Shown: positions 17,295 through 26,725 of the stretch, piece after piece | How positions within the stretch are numbered: position 1 is the stretch's first letter | How the letters are laid out: each line of letters begins with the position of its first letter | Source of the DNA: Polaromonas sp. JS666 | Lineage (GTDB): Bacteria > Pseudomonadota > Gammaproteobacteria > Burkholderiales > Burkholderiaceae_C | Length of the DNA stretch: 64,000 bases | Assembly: GCF_900103405.1 (NCBI RefSeq) | Contig: NZ_FNHX01000007.1 | Span: forward strand, 107,042 to 171,041 | Direction: 5' to 3' | Made by a program: the position numbers and the translations under genes | Notes under the pieces: model-generated | The model's database searches: none | Told to the model about the DNA's origin: nothing | Seen by the model: the letters and a program-made list of their open reading frames with translations, nothing else

Positions 17295-18617
17295 TCAGGA
17301 GCGCACTTCGCCCTGTCCCAGCACCACATATTTGAGGGAGGTGAGTCCCTCTATGCCGACCGGCCCGCGCGCGTGGAACTTGTCGGTACTGATGCCGATT
17401 TCGGCGCCCAGGCCGAACTCGAAACCGTCGGCGAAGCGGGTGCTCGCATTCACCATGACGCTGGCCGAGTCCACCTCGCGCAGAAAGCGCTGGGCGTGCA
17501 TGTGGTCGCGCGTGAGGATGGCGTCGGTGTGGTGGCTGGAGTAGTGGTTGATGTGGGCGATGGCTTCGTCAATCCCGTCCACCACCTTGATGCTGATGAT
17601 GGGCGCCAGGTATTCCTCGTACCAGTCCTGCTCGGTCGCGGCCACAGTGTTGGCATTTTTCACGCCGGACAGGATGGCCAGCGCTTCGGGGTCGCAGCGC
17701 ATCTCCACGCCCTTGGCGGCGTAAATCGTGCCGATTTTCGGCAGGAAGGCGGCGGCCACGCCGCGCGCCACCAGCAGGCCTTCGCTGGCGTTGCAGGGGC
17801 TGTATTTCTGCGTCTTGGCGTTGTCGGCCACTTTCACGGCCATCTCCAGGTCGCAGGGGTCGTCGACGTACACATGGCAGTTGCCGTCCAGGTGCTTGAT
17901 GACGGGCACTTTGGCGTCACGGCTGATGCGTTCAATCAGGCCCTTGCCGCCGCGCGGGATGATGACGTCCACATACTGCGGCATGGCGATCAACTGGCCG
18001 ACGGCCTCGCGATCGGTGGTGGGCACCAGCAGCACGGCGTCGGGCGGCAGGTCGGCGTCGGCCAGGGCTTGCTGCACCAGCGCGGCCAGCGCCTTGTTCG
18101 ATTCGATGGCTTCCGAGCCGCCGCGCAGTATGCAGGCATTGCCGCTCTTGATCGCGAGCGAGGCGGCCTCTATCGTCACATTGGGCCGGCTTTCGTAAAT
18201 CATGCCGAACACGCCAATGGGCACGCGCATCTGGCCCACGCGTATGCCGCTGGGCTGCTCCTTCATGCCGATGATGTCGCCGATCACGTCGGCCATCGCG
18301 GCCAGCTGTTCGCAGCCCTGGGCCACGGTGTCGAGGATCTTGGGCGTGAGCTTGAGCCGGTCCAGCAGGGGGCCGGCCAGGCCGGCGGTTGTGGCGCGTT
18401 CCAGGTCGCGCTGGTTGGCGGCTTCCAGCGCCGCCGTGTTTTTGCGCAGCGACTTGGCCAGGTTCAGCAGGGCTTTGTTCTTGGCGGCGGCCGGTGCGCG
18501 CGCGATCTCGGCCGAAGCCGCTTTGGCCCGGGAGCCCAGCAGTTCCATCATGCCAGCGACGTCGCCGGCGATATCGCTGGAAGAAGAAAGGGCTTGGTGG
18601 GAGTCGGGCGCGTTCAT
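17295..18617 (-). CDS. proA: Glutamate-5-semialdehyde dehydrogenase (gamma-glutamyl phosphate reductase) ProA
   Basis: ProA reduces gamma-glutamyl phosphate to glutamate semialdehyde with NADPH, the second step of proline synthesis. The 440-residue protein is an aldehyde dehydrogenase superfamily member. It has [17 protein letters not shown] near 132-148, [12 protein letters not shown] near 163-174, [12 protein letters not shown] near 241-252 and the catalytic Cys at residue 275 in [12 protein letters not shown]. The stretch before residue 20 is a poorly conserved Ser-rich tail. It follows holA by 43 bp on the same strand; proB is not in the window. Proline synthesis (proA) and degradation (putA, ocd) genes are within 10 kb of each other here. 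Confidence 0.95.
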   Translation of the reverse strand: MNAPDSHQALSSSSDIAGDVAGMMELLGSRAKAASAEIARAPAAAKNKALLNLAKSLRKNTAALEAANQRDLERATTAGLAGPLLDRLKLTPKILDTVAQGCEQLAAMADVIGDIIGMKEQPSGIRVGQMRVPIGVFGMIYESRPNVTIEAASLAIKSGNACILRGGSEAIESNKALAALVQQALADADLPPDAVLLVPTTDREAVGQLIAMPQYVDVIIPRGGKGLIERISRDAKVPVIKHLDGNCHVYVDDPCDLEMAVKVADNAKTQKYSPCNASEGLLVARGVAAAFLPKIGTIYAAKGVEMRCDPEALAILSGVKNANTVAATEQDWYEEYLAPIISIKVVDGIDEAIAHINHYSSHHTDAILTRDHMHAQRFLREVDSASVMVNASTRFADGFEFGLGAEIGISTDKFHARGPVGIEGLTSLKYVVLGQGEVRS

Positions 18618-18660
18618 GAGGCCATTTTAGGCTTGCCGCAGGCCGCCGACGGCGCTGGGG

Positions 18661-19749
18661 CTATGCCTGCCTGGTACGCCCTTGCGTCGCGCATTGCTCG
18701 CAGACCATGCCGGCCAGCCGGTGCAGGGCCTGCCAGCCGTCGGCGGGCCAGTCGGGCTGCTTCAGGCCCTTGACGATGCCGTCGACCTTGTGGGCGGCAT
18801 GCAGCAGGTTGGCCAGGGTGGTGTCGCCGATCTGCGGCAGCACGCGCTCGAACAGTTTTTCCTTGATGCCCCAGACGCGGTTTTCGCGCAGCGCCATGGG
18901 CATGGGCCGGCCGGCACTGATGGCGTCCTTTACGCGCTTCATGCTGCGGATGTCTTCGGCCAGCGCCCAGTGCACCAGCACTTCAGACTCGCCCTCGGAC
19001 TGCAGGCCGTCCAGCATGCGCGCCACGCGCACCGCCTGGCCGCCCAGCACGGCTTCGGAGAGCTTGAAGACGTCGTAGCGTGCCACGTTGAGCACGGCAT
19101 TTTCGACCTGGTCGAAGCTGAGGACGCCGTCGCTGCCACCGGACTGGGCCGGGTAGAGCAGGCCCAGCTTCTGGATTTCCTGGTGCGCCGCCAGCAGGTT
19201 GCCCTCGACCCGGTCGGCGAAAAACTGCAGCGTGCGCTGGCCTTCCTCGCCGGCGGCCACGCGCTGGCCCTGCTGCTGCAGGCGTTGGGCGATCCACTGC
19301 GGCAGGCTGCGCCTGTCTATCGGGTCGAATTTGACGGTGACGCCGAAGCTCTCAAGCGCACCGAACCAGGCGCCCTTGGCTGTCATGCTGTCCAGCCGCG
19401 GCAGCATGACCAAAGTGAGCGTGCTGTCGTCGCCCTGCGCGCGCTCGGCAATCTGTTGCAGCGCGACCGAGCCGTCCTTGCCGGGTTTGCCGCTGGGGAT
19501 GCGGATCTCGACGATCTGCTTGTCGGCGAACAGGCTCAAGGAACCGCCGCTGGCCAGCACCTCGCTCCAGTCGAAATGCGCGCCGGCCACGGTGTGCACC
19601 GTGCGCTCGGTATAACCCTGCTCGCGCGCCGCGGCGCGCAGTGCGTCGGCGAACTCCTGCACCAGCAGCGGCTCGTCGCCGTGCAGGGTGTACAGGCTCT
19701 TCAAGCCGCGCTTGAGGTGTTCCTGGAGTTGGGCGGGGGCCAGATTCAT
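18661..19749 (-). CDS. holA: DNA polymerase III subunit delta HolA
   Basis: HolA is the delta subunit of the clamp loader; it opens the beta clamp during DNA replication. The 362-residue protein starts MNLAPAQLQEHLKRGLKSLYTLHGDEPLLVQE, the typical opening. It has RTVHTVAGAHFDWSEVLASGGSLSLFADKQIVEIRIP in the first domain and AEDIRSMKRVKD and RVWGIKEKLFERVLP in the collar domain. Length matches the family. In related bacteria holA often follows leuS and lptE directly. Here the block 19778-22340 lies between them. Confidence 0.93.
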   Translation of the reverse strand: MNLAPAQLQEHLKRGLKSLYTLHGDEPLLVQEFADALRAAAREQGYTERTVHTVAGAHFDWSEVLASGGSLSLFADKQIVEIRIPSGKPGKDGSVALQQIAERAQGDDSTLTLVMLPRLDSMTAKGAWFGALESFGVTVKFDPIDRRSLPQWIAQRLQQQGQRVAAGEEGQRTLQFFADRVEGNLLAAHQEIQKLGLLYPAQSGGSDGVLSFDQVENAVLNVARYDVFKLSEAVLGGQAVRVARMLDGLQSEGESEVLVHWALAEDIRSMKRVKDAISAGRPMPMALRENRVWGIKEKLFERVLPQIGDTTLANLLHAAHKVDGIVKGLKQPDWPADGWQALHRLAGMVCEQCATQGRTRQA

Positions 19750-19777
19750 GTCGGGGAGTTTAGCGGGCGTATCAGGG

Positions 19778-20200
19778 TCACAGCTTGGTGGTCGACAGCA
19801 GCAGGCTGGTTTCGGTATTGGCGATGCCCTCGAGCAGGCGTATGCGGCCCAGCACGCGGTCGAAGGCTTCCAGGCTGTCGGCCTGCAGCTCGGCCACCAT
19901 GTCCCAGCGGCCGTTGGTGGTGTGCAGGGCGCTGACGGCCGGGTCGCCGCGCAGCGCGGCCAGCACCGCGTCGGTGCGGTTGCCCTCGACCGCCACCGTC
20001 ATGAAGGCGCGTATGCGGTGGCCCTCGGCCTGGGGCTTGAGGCGCACCGTGTAACCCGTGATGGTGCCGTCGGTCTCCAGTCTGGCCAGCCGGTTCTGCA
20101 CCGTGCCGCGCGAGACCCGCAGCACCTTGGCCAGCGAGGCGACGGAGGCCCGGGCGTTGTCGCGCAACAGGGACAGCAGTTGGCGGTCGGTATCGTCCAT
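19778..20200 (-). CDS. Lrp/AsnC family regulator of the arginase/ornithine cyclodeaminase block
   Basis: This 140-residue Lrp/AsnC regulator has a helix-turn-helix in residues 1-55 (MDDTDRQLLSLLRDNARAS, then LAKVLRVSRGTVQNRLARLE) and a RAM ligand-binding domain after it. It is divergent from ornithine cyclodeaminase across 138 bp. A 17-base perfect dyad, ATTGGCG-AAA-CGCCAAT at 20212-20228, begins 12 bases from its start codon. The likely role, inferred from position, is control of itself and of arginine/ornithine catabolism in response to an amino acid. It differs in sequence from the regulator next to putA. Confidence 0.9.
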   Translation of the reverse strand: MDDTDRQLLSLLRDNARASVASLAKVLRVSRGTVQNRLARLETDGTITGYTVRLKPQAEGHRIRAFMTVAVEGNRTDAVLAALRGDPAVSALHTTNGRWDMVAELQADSLEAFDRVLGRIRLLEGIANTETSLLLSTTKL

Positions 20201-20211
20201 GGGTAGATTTT

Positions 20212-20228
20212 ATTGGCGAAACGCCAAT
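20212..20228. promoter_or_regulatory. ATTGGCG-AAA-CGCCAAT dyad, candidate Lrp-family operator
   Basis: This is a perfect seven-base inverted repeat with a three-base centre, between the Lrp-type gene (starts at 20200) and ornithine cyclodeaminase. Its closeness to the regulator start suggests autoregulation. Binding is inferred only. Confidence 0.5.
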
Positions 20229-20338
20229 TTTGACTGGCTATTTGCTCAAACAACCGGGGAATTTGATCGGTTTACTGACTTTTCTTTGCCATGAGGGCTG
20301 CAGACAATGGAAATCAACACAAGACCGGGAGCCCCACC

Positions 20339-21442
20339 ATGGTTGACTACATTGGCATTGAAAGCATCCAGAAAATCGTCCGCCAGCGCGGCGCCGCCGC
20401 CTTTATCGAAGGCCTGGCCGGCGAGATCGAGCATGACTACCGGCGCTGGAACGATTTTGACAAGTCGGCGCGCCACGCCATCCATTCGCCCGACGGCGTG
20501 ATCGAACTGATGCCGACCAGCGACGGCCACCAGTATTCCTTTAAGTACGTCAACGGCCACCCCAAGAACACCGAACTGGGCCTGCTCACGGTCACCGCCT
20601 TCGGCGTGCTGGCCGACGTGGACACCGGCTACCCGCTGCTGCTGTCCGAGCTGACCATCACCACCGCGCTGCGCACCGCCGCCACCTCGGCCCTGGCCGC
20701 GAAATGGATGGCCAGGCCGGACAGCCGCGTCATGGCCCTCATCGGCAATGGCGCGCAAAGCGAGTTCCAGGCGATCGCCTTTCACCACATGCTGGGCATA
20801 CGCGAGATGCGCCTTTTCGACATCGATGCCGCGGCCAGCGGCAAACTGGCGCGCAACCTGCACGCCATGGGGCTGCAGGGCTTGCGCGTGACGGTTTGCC
20901 GCTCGGCCGCCGAGGCCGTGCAAGGCGCCGACATCGTGACCACCATCACTGCCGACAAGCGCAATGCCGTGATCCTGACGCCGGAGATGGTCAAGCCCGG
21001 CATGCACCTGAACGCCGTGGGCGGCGATTGCCCCGGCAAGACCGAGCTGCACGCCGACATCCTGCTGCGCAAGGACGCCCGCGTGGTGGTCGAGTTCGAG
21101 CCGCAGTCGCGCATCGAAGGCGAGATCCAGCAAATGCCCGAGGATTTCAAGGTGGCCGAATTCGCCGACGTGCTCAAGGGCACGGCCGTGGGACGCGCAT
21201 CGCCCGAAGAGGTCACGATTTTTGATTCGGTCGGTTTTGCGCTGGAGGACTATTCGGCCCTGCGCTACCTGCACAAGCTGCAGCTCGCCGACCCGGCCCT
21301 GCGCCGCCAGATCGACCTGGTGCCGCGCCTGGACAACCCCAAGGACCTGTTCGGCTTGCTGGCGCCGGCGGCAGCCCGTACAGTCAAGGTACCCCGTCCC
21401 GACACCATCCCTGAAATGGCCCTTGATGAGCATTCCCGTTGA
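20339..21442 (+). CDS. ocd: Ornithine cyclodeaminase
   Basis: This enzyme converts ornithine to proline and ammonia with bound NAD+, linking arginine breakdown to PutA. The 367-residue protein belongs to the ornithine cyclodeaminase/mu-crystallin family. It shows SFKYVNGHPKNTELGLLTV, SELTITTALRTAATSALAA with the substrate-binding Arg, the Rossmann motif MALIGNGAQSEFQAIAF, and VGGDCPGKTEL with the catalytic Asp. ATG 20339 (MVDYIGIES) has GGGAG seven bases upstream and matches the family start better than ATG 20291. Its last 17 bases overlap the arginase gene, so the two are cotranscribed. Amidinotransferase and urease genes are absent nearby. Confidence 0.93.
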   Translation: MVDYIGIESIQKIVRQRGAAAFIEGLAGEIEHDYRRWNDFDKSARHAIHSPDGVIELMPTSDGHQYSFKYVNGHPKNTELGLLTVTAFGVLADVDTGYPLLLSELTITTALRTAATSALAAKWMARPDSRVMALIGNGAQSEFQAIAFHHMLGIREMRLFDIDAAASGKLARNLHAMGLQGLRVTVCRSAAEAVQGADIVTTITADKRNAVILTPEMVKPGMHLNAVGGDCPGKTELHADILLRKDARVVVEFEPQSRIEGEIQQMPEDFKVAEFADVLKGTAVGRASPEEVTIFDSVGFALEDYSALRYLHKLQLADPALRRQIDLVPRLDNPKDLFGLLAPAAARTVKVPRPDTIPEMALDEHSR

Positions 21443-22340
21443 CCTGATAGGCGCGCCCACCGACATAGGCGCGGGCAGCCGCGGCGCGTCCATGGGCCCC
21501 GAGGCCCTGCGCGTGGCCGGCATCCGCGAGGCGCTGCATGCGCGCGGCCTGCAAGTGGCCGACACCGGCAACCTGGCCGGCCCGACCAATCCCTGGCTGC
21601 CGCCGGCCGACGGCTACCGCCACCTGGCGGAAGTGGTCGAATGGAACAAGGCCGTGCATGAGGCCATGTACCAGAGCCTGGCCGCCGGCCGCCTGCCCAT
21701 CCTGCTGGGCGGCGACCATTGCCTGGGCATAGGTTCCATCAGCGCCGTGGCGCGCCACTGCCGCGCCAGCGGCAAAAAACTGCGCGTGCTCTGGCTGGAC
21801 GCGCACACCGACTTCAACACCAACACCCTCACGCCCACCGGCAACGTGCACGGCATGCCGGTGGCCGTGCTGTGCGGCCACGGCCCGACCGAGCTCACCG
21901 GCATAGGCGGCGCCACGCCGGCCATGAGCCCCTCGGCGATACGGCAGATCGGCATACGCAGTGTGGACGAAGGCGAAAAGCGCTTTGTGCGCCAGGAGGG
22001 GCTGGAGGTCTTCGACATGCGCTACATCGACGAGATGGGCATGCGCCACACCATGGAAAAAGCCCTGGCCGGCATGGATCCCGACACGCACCTGCACGTG
22101 AGTTTCGACGTGGACTTCCTCGACCCGTCCATCGCGCCCGGGGTGGACACCGCCATCAAGGGCGGGCCGACCTACCGCGAGGCCCAGTTGTGCATGGAAA
22201 TGATCGCCGACACCGGCCTGCTGGGCTCGTTGGACGTGATGGAACTCAACCCGGCGCTGGATGTGCGCAACGGCACGGCCGAAGTCGCGGTGGACCTGAT
22301 CGAGAGCCTGTTCGGCAAGAGCACGCTGATGCGGGCCTGA
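21426..22340 (+). CDS. rocF: Arginase
   Basis: Arginase hydrolyses arginine to ornithine and urea using two Mn2+ ions. The 304-residue protein has the metal ligands of the ureohydrolase family: His in LLGGDHCLGIGS, Asp-x-His-x-Asp in LDAHTDFNT, and Asp-x-Asp in SFDVDFLDPSIAPGV. HGMPVAVLCG and the C-terminal ELNPALD are typical of arginase rather than agmatinase. ATG 21426 (MSIPVDLIGAPTDIGAG) is the family start. It overlaps the upstream ocd gene by 17 bases and supplies its substrate. The pair plus PutA would give arginine, ornithine, proline, glutamate. Confidence 0.95.
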   Translation: MSIPVDLIGAPTDIGAGSRGASMGPEALRVAGIREALHARGLQVADTGNLAGPTNPWLPPADGYRHLAEVVEWNKAVHEAMYQSLAAGRLPILLGGDHCLGIGSISAVARHCRASGKKLRVLWLDAHTDFNTNTLTPTGNVHGMPVAVLCGHGPTELTGIGGATPAMSPSAIRQIGIRSVDEGEKRFVRQEGLEVFDMRYIDEMGMRHTMEKALAGMDPDTHLHVSFDVDFLDPSIAPGVDTAIKGGPTYREAQLCMEMIADTGLLGSLDVMELNPALDVRNGTAEVAVDLIESLFGKSTLMRA

Positions 22341-22344
22341 GGCC

Positions 22345-22851
22345 CTAAAGCTCCGTCACGGCCGCCAGGCGGCGCATGATTTGCTGGACCACGTCGCTTT
22401 GCATGTCGCGGTACAGCATGTTTTCTTCGGCTTCCTTGGCCAGCACGGCGGACTCGTTGAAGCTGATGTCGCGCTGCTGCAGGATTTCGGAGTCGGGAAT
22501 CAATTCCTTGCCCGCCAGCGTGCGCAACCTGAAGCGAAAACGCAGCCGCAGCTGGAATTCGCGCACCTGGCCCGAGGTATTGGTGCTGAGCACCACCTTC
22601 TCGCGCTGGTCGCTCAGCACGTCCAGGATCACCTGCGCCTCGTTGAGGCGGCGGGGGTCGGAGATCACTTCCACCTTGTGGGTGGCTTGCAGGGATCTTC
22701 TGAGTTCCACGCCCAGCGGCGAGCTTTCGCCCAGGGAAGAAAAAAGCGTGCTGAAGGCGAAGTTGGGCGCCTTGCGCAGGGCGAAACCGCAACCGCCCAG
22801 TGTGAGGGCGGCGGCGCTGGCCGACAGGGAAAGGAATGCGCGACGCTGCAT
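22345..22851 (-). CDS. lptE: LPS-assembly lipoprotein LptE
   Basis: LptE is the outer-membrane lipoprotein that plugs LptD in the lipopolysaccharide export channel. The 168-residue precursor has a lipoprotein signal ending in LTLGGC with the lipidated Cys at residue 21. The signal begins with twin arginines (MQRRAFLSLS), resembling a Tat-type lipoprotein signal, although Sec export is as likely. The mature part has VELRRSLQATHKVEV and LRLRFRFRLRTLAGKELI, then SFNESAVLAKEAEE. It begins 29 bp after leuS on the same strand. Its usual next neighbour holA is displaced by the ocd-arginase block, whose last gene converges with it at 22340. Confidence 0.9.
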   Translation of the reverse strand: MQRRAFLSLSASAAALTLGGCGFALRKAPNFAFSTLFSSLGESSPLGVELRRSLQATHKVEVISDPRRLNEAQVILDVLSDQREKVVLSTNTSGQVREFQLRLRFRFRLRTLAGKELIPDSEILQQRDISFNESAVLAKEAEENMLYRDMQSDVVQQIMRRLAAVTEL

Positions 22852-22880
22852 GGGCTTGCCTTCTTTGCGTTGAAACGGTC

Positions 22881-25505
22881 TCAGATGACGATGTTGACCA
22901 GGCGGCCGGGCACCACGATCACTTTTTTGGCGGGTGCGCCCGCGGCCTGCTTGATGAAGGCTTCCGACGCCAGCGCGGCCGCCTCGATGGCGGCCTTGTC
23001 GGCGCCGGCCGGCACCGTGACCGCGCCGCGCAGCTTGCCGTTGATCTGCAGCACCAGTTCGATCTCGTCCTGCTGCAGGGCGGCTGCGTCCACCTGCGGC
23101 CAGGGCGCGTCGAGCAGCTCGCCGTGCTGTGCGGCATAACCGAGCTGCGACCACAGCGCGTGCGCCAGGTGGGGCGTCGCCGGGTACAGGCAGCGCAGCA
23201 GGATGCCGAAGCCCTCGCGCAGGGCGGCGTCCGAGCCCGCGGAGGCCGCGCCCTTGAAGTCTTCCAGCGCGTTGAGCAGCTTCATGTTGCCCGACACCAC
23301 GGTGTTGTACTGCATGCGCTGGTAGTCGTAGTCGATCTGCTTGAGCACCGTGTGGATTTCCAGGCGCAAGGCCTTGGTGTCCTTGTCGAACGCGGGCGTG
23401 CCGCCCTCGGGCTGCTTGCCGGCGCCGAGCTTGACGCCGAAGTTCCAGACGCGGCGCAGGAAGCGGTAGGAGCCCTCGAGCGCGGCGTCGTTCCACTCCA
23501 GGGTGGTGTCCGGCGGCGCGGTGAACATGGTGTAGAGCCGGGCGGTGTCCGCGCCGTACTTTTCGATCAGGTCCTGCGGGTCGACGCCGTTGTTCTTGGA
23601 CTTGGACATGGTGGTCCAGCCCTCGTAGGGCACCGGCAGGCCGTCGGCCTTGGCGGTGGCGGAGAGCACCTTGGCGTGCTCGTCGCGCACGATGTCGAGC
23701 TCGTGCGCCCAGAAGTACTGCTTGCCGGTGGTGGTGCGCGCGAAGGCCTCGTTGAGCACCATGCCCTGCGTGAGCAGCTTGGTGAAGGGCTCGTCGACCT
23801 TCACCAGCCCCAAGTCGCGCATGACCTTGGTCCAGAAACGCGCATAAAGCAGATGCAGGATGGCGTGTTCGATGCCGCCTATGTACTGGTCCATGGGCAT
23901 CCAGTAGTTGGCGCCTTCGGCCACCATCTTCTGGGCGTTCTTGGGATCACAGTAGCGCATGAAGTACCAGGACGAGTCGACAAAGGTGTCCATGGTGTCG
24001 GTCTCGCGGCGCCCGGGTTTGCCGCAGACGGGGCAGACCACGCCGGCGTGAAAGCCCGCATGCTTGTGCAGCGGGTTGCCGGAGCCGTCGGGCACGCAGT
24101 CCTGCGGCAACACCACGGGCAGGTCTTTTTCCGGCACCGGCACGGCGCCGTGCTCCTCGCAGTGGATGATGGGAATGGGCGTTCCCCAGTAGCGCTGGCG
24201 GCTCACGCCCCAGTCGCGCAGGCGCCAGGTGGTTTTTTTCTCGCCCAGGCCCTTGGCCGCGAGGTCGGCGGCGACGGCTTCGACGGCCGCCTTGAAGGAC
24301 AAGCCGTCGTACTTGCCGGAATTGATGGTGGTGCCCTGCTGCTTGTCGCCGTACCAGTCGGCCCAGGCGTCCAGGCTGTAGGCCTGGCCCTTGACGTCGA
24401 CCACCTGCTTGATGGGCAGGCTGTATTTTTTGGCGAACTCGAAGTCGCGCTCGTCATGCGCGGGAACGCCCATGACGGCGCCGTCGCCGTAGCTCATCAG
24501 CACATAGTTGCCGACCCAGATTTCGACCTTGCCGCCGGTGAGCGGGTGCGTGACGAAAAGGCCCGTGGGCACGCCTTTCTTTTCCTGCGTGGCGAGTTCG
24601 GCTTCCGTGGTGCCGCCGGCCTTGCTTTCCTCGATGAAGGCCGCGACCTTGGGGCTGGAAGCCGCCGCGTGCAGGGCCAGCGGGTGCTCGGGCGCCACGG
24701 CGCAGAAGGTCACGCCCATGATGGTGTCGGCGCGCGTGGTGAAGACGTACATCTTTCCGTCGCCGATCAGCTTGCCGGAGGCATCCTGGATGTCGTGCGT
24801 GAAGGCAAAGCGCACGCCTTCGCTTTTGCCTATCCAGTTTTCCTGCATGAGCTTGACGCGCTCAGGCCAGCCGGGCAGCTTGTGGCTGACGCTGTCGAGC
24901 AGCTCTTCGGCGTAGGCCGTGATCTTGAGGTAGTAGCCGGGGATTTCGCGCTTTTCCACGGTGGCGCCGGTGCGCCAGCCTTTGCCGTCAATGACCTGTT
25001 CGTTGGCCAGCACGGTCTGGTCGACCGGGTCCCAGTTCACGACCTGGGTCTTGCGGTAGGCAATGCCTTTTTCCAGCATCTTCAGGAACAGCCACTGGTT
25101 CCACTTGTAGTAGTCCGGGTCGCAGGTGGCGACCTCACGGCTCCAGTCGATGGCCAGCCCCATCGCCTGCATCTGCTTTTTCATGTAGGCGATGTTGTCG
25201 TAGGTCCACCGGGCCGGCGGCACGCCGTTTTTCATGGCGGCATTTTCGGCCGGCAGGCCGAAGGCGTCCCAGCCCATGGGCATCAGCACGTTGTAGCCCT
25301 TCATGCGCAGGTGGCGCGTGAGCATGTCGTTGATGGTGTAGTTGCGCACGTGGCCCATGTGCAGCTTGCCGCTGGGGTAGGGCAGCATGGAGCAGGCGTA
25401 GTATTTCTTGCGGCCTGCATCCTCCGTCACGCGGTAGGCGTCGGCGGCGGTCCAGTGGGCTTGAGCGTCACGCTCAACGTCGAGATGGTTGTATTTGTCT
25501 TGCAT
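22881..25505 (-). CDS. leuS: Leucyl-tRNA synthetase LeuS
   Basis: LeuS charges tRNA-Leu with leucine. The 874-residue class I synthetase has the HIGH-type motif [15 protein letters not shown] near residues 42-56, the CP1 editing domain in the middle (with [14 protein letters not shown]), a zinc-like segment around CPVCGKPG, and the KMSKS motif [11 protein letters not shown] near 630. A C-terminal anticodon-binding domain ends [19 protein letters not shown] at [15 protein letters not shown]. Length is normal. It is followed by lptE and preceded, 99 bp away, by the exbB-exbD pair. Confidence 0.97.
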   Translation of the reverse strand: MQDKYNHLDVERDAQAHWTAADAYRVTEDAGRKKYYACSMLPYPSGKLHMGHVRNYTINDMLTRHLRMKGYNVLMPMGWDAFGLPAENAAMKNGVPPARWTYDNIAYMKKQMQAMGLAIDWSREVATCDPDYYKWNQWLFLKMLEKGIAYRKTQVVNWDPVDQTVLANEQVIDGKGWRTGATVEKREIPGYYLKITAYAEELLDSVSHKLPGWPERVKLMQENWIGKSEGVRFAFTHDIQDASGKLIGDGKMYVFTTRADTIMGVTFCAVAPEHPLALHAAASSPKVAAFIEESKAGGTTEAELATQEKKGVPTGLFVTHPLTGGKVEIWVGNYVLMSYGDGAVMGVPAHDERDFEFAKKYSLPIKQVVDVKGQAYSLDAWADWYGDKQQGTTINSGKYDGLSFKAAVEAVAADLAAKGLGEKKTTWRLRDWGVSRQRYWGTPIPIIHCEEHGAVPVPEKDLPVVLPQDCVPDGSGNPLHKHAGFHAGVVCPVCGKPGRRETDTMDTFVDSSWYFMRYCDPKNAQKMVAEGANYWMPMDQYIGGIEHAILHLLYARFWTKVMRDLGLVKVDEPFTKLLTQGMVLNEAFARTTTGKQYFWAHELDIVRDEHAKVLSATAKADGLPVPYEGWTTMSKSKNNGVDPQDLIEKYGADTARLYTMFTAPPDTTLEWNDAALEGSYRFLRRVWNFGVKLGAGKQPEGGTPAFDKDTKALRLEIHTVLKQIDYDYQRMQYNTVVSGNMKLLNALEDFKGAASAGSDAALREGFGILLRCLYPATPHLAHALWSQLGYAAQHGELLDAPWPQVDAAALQQDEIELVLQINGKLRGAVTVPAGADKAAIEAAALASEAFIKQAAGAPAKKVIVVPGRLVNIVI

Positions 25506-25604
25506 GGAGAACCGGGAAGGCGGAAAACGGAACAGGAAACAGGGGAAAAGGCCGGGCGGCGCGTGCCGTTGCCGGGAATCCCCGATTTTAGGGGCAGGGC
25601 TGTT

Positions 25605-26039
25605 TTAGCGCGGTGCGGCTGAAGCGGCAGGGTTGTCGGCCACAAAGCCTATGCGGTTGAGCCCGGCTTTTTGCGCCAGGCCCATCACCTGCACCACCTT
25701 GCCATAGGGCACACCCTCGTCGGCCCGCAGCTGGACCTCGGTCTCGGGGCTCTGGGCGGCGGTCTCACGCAGCCGGCCCGCGAGTTCGTCGGTGTTCAGG
25801 GGTTTGTCGTTCAGGAAAGCCTGGCCGGACTTGTCGATCACCAGCGTGACGAATTTCGGGGCGTCGGCCGGCTTGGCGGCCTCGGTCTTGGGCAGGTCCA
25901 GCCGTATGCTGCTGGCCAGCAGGGGCGCGGTGATGATGAAGATGACCACCAGCACCAGCATCACGTCCACCAGCGGCGTGACGTTGATCTCGCTCATGGG
26001 CTGCGGGCCCTGGGTGCGCTCAAGCCGTCCGAAAGCCAT
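25605..26039 (-). CDS. exbD: ExbD/TolR family biopolymer transport protein
   Basis: This is a 144-residue inner-membrane protein of the ExbD/TolR family, which with ExbB/TolQ uses the proton gradient to energise TonB or Tol work at the outer membrane. A single N-terminal membrane helix carries the essential Asp in VTPLVDVMLVLVVIFIITAP near residues 20-39. The periplasmic domain follows, with RLDLPKTEAAKP and FLNDKPLNTDELAGRL. It starts five bases after the exbB stop. No tonB, tolA or tolB lies nearby, so the choice between ExbD and TolR is open. Confidence 0.88.
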   Translation of the reverse strand: MAFGRLERTQGPQPMSEINVTPLVDVMLVLVVIFIITAPLLASSIRLDLPKTEAAKPADAPKFVTLVIDKSGQAFLNDKPLNTDELAGRLRETAAQSPETEVQLRADEGVPYGKVVQVMGLAQKAGLNRIGFVADNPAASAAPR

Positions 26040-26044
26040 GGTCG

Positions 26045-26695
26045 TCAGGCCTTGTGCGCCAAAAGCTCGCGCAAATCGCGCGCGAAGCCTTCAAGATCGG
26101 CTTCGATGCGGCCTATGGAGCGGCCGAAGATGTTGTAGGCCAGCACGGCCGGGATGGCCACGGCCAGGCCGGCTGCCGTCATGATCAGGGCCTCGCCGAC
26201 GGGGCCGGAAACCTTGTCGATGGTGATCTGGCCGGCCGAGGCGATGCCGACCAGCGCGTGGTAAATACCCCAGACCGTGCCCAGCAGCCCCACAAAAGGC
26301 GCGGTGGAGCCGACGGTGGCCAGCAGCACCTGGCCGAATTGCAGCTTGTGCAGCACGGCATGCAGCGCGTCGCGCAGCACGCGGGTCAGTTGCTGGGACT
26401 TGTCGCCCGCCGTGGCCAGCGTGCCGGCGGCCGGGAGCCTGGTCGCGGCGATCAGCGGCAGCACCAGCGCTTCGCGGTCGAAGGCGGCGACTTTTTCACC
26501 GGCCTGCTCCACCGAGGCCGATTGCCAGAAGGCCGCGGTGCTGCGGGCCACGTCGCCGGCGGCGCGCTGAAGCAGCCAGCTTTTCCAGAGGATCACGACC
26601 CAGCTCGCCACTGACATGGCCAGCAGCAGAACGGCCACCAGCTGGCTGACGATGCCGCCTTGGGTCATGAGGCTCAGGAAATCCATGTGGGTCAC
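26045..26695 (-). CDS. exbB: MotA/TolQ/ExbB family proton channel protein
   Basis: This 216-residue protein is the channel-forming partner of the ExbD/TolR protein encoded immediately downstream. It has three membrane helices: VAVLLLAMSVASWVVILWKSW near residues 20-40, then GQVLLATVGSTAPFVGLLGTVWGIY near 118-145, and IMTAAGLAVAIPAVLAYNIFG near 168-190. The last two carry the Thr/Ser and Pro residues common to TolQ/ExbB channels. It lies 30 bp after dapB in the same direction, so bamE, dapB, exbB, exbD and perhaps leuS may be cotranscribed. Confidence 0.92.
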   Translation of the reverse strand: MTHMDFLSLMTQGGIVSQLVAVLLLAMSVASWVVILWKSWLLQRAAGDVARSTAAFWQSASVEQAGEKVAAFDREALVLPLIAATRLPAAGTLATAGDKSQQLTRVLRDALHAVLHKLQFGQVLLATVGSTAPFVGLLGTVWGIYHALVGIASAGQITIDKVSGPVGEALIMTAAGLAVAIPAVLAYNIFGRSIGRIEADLEGFARDLRELLAHKA

Positions 26696-26725
26696 ACCTT
26701 TGAGTTGCCGCGGCCCGGACCGCGC

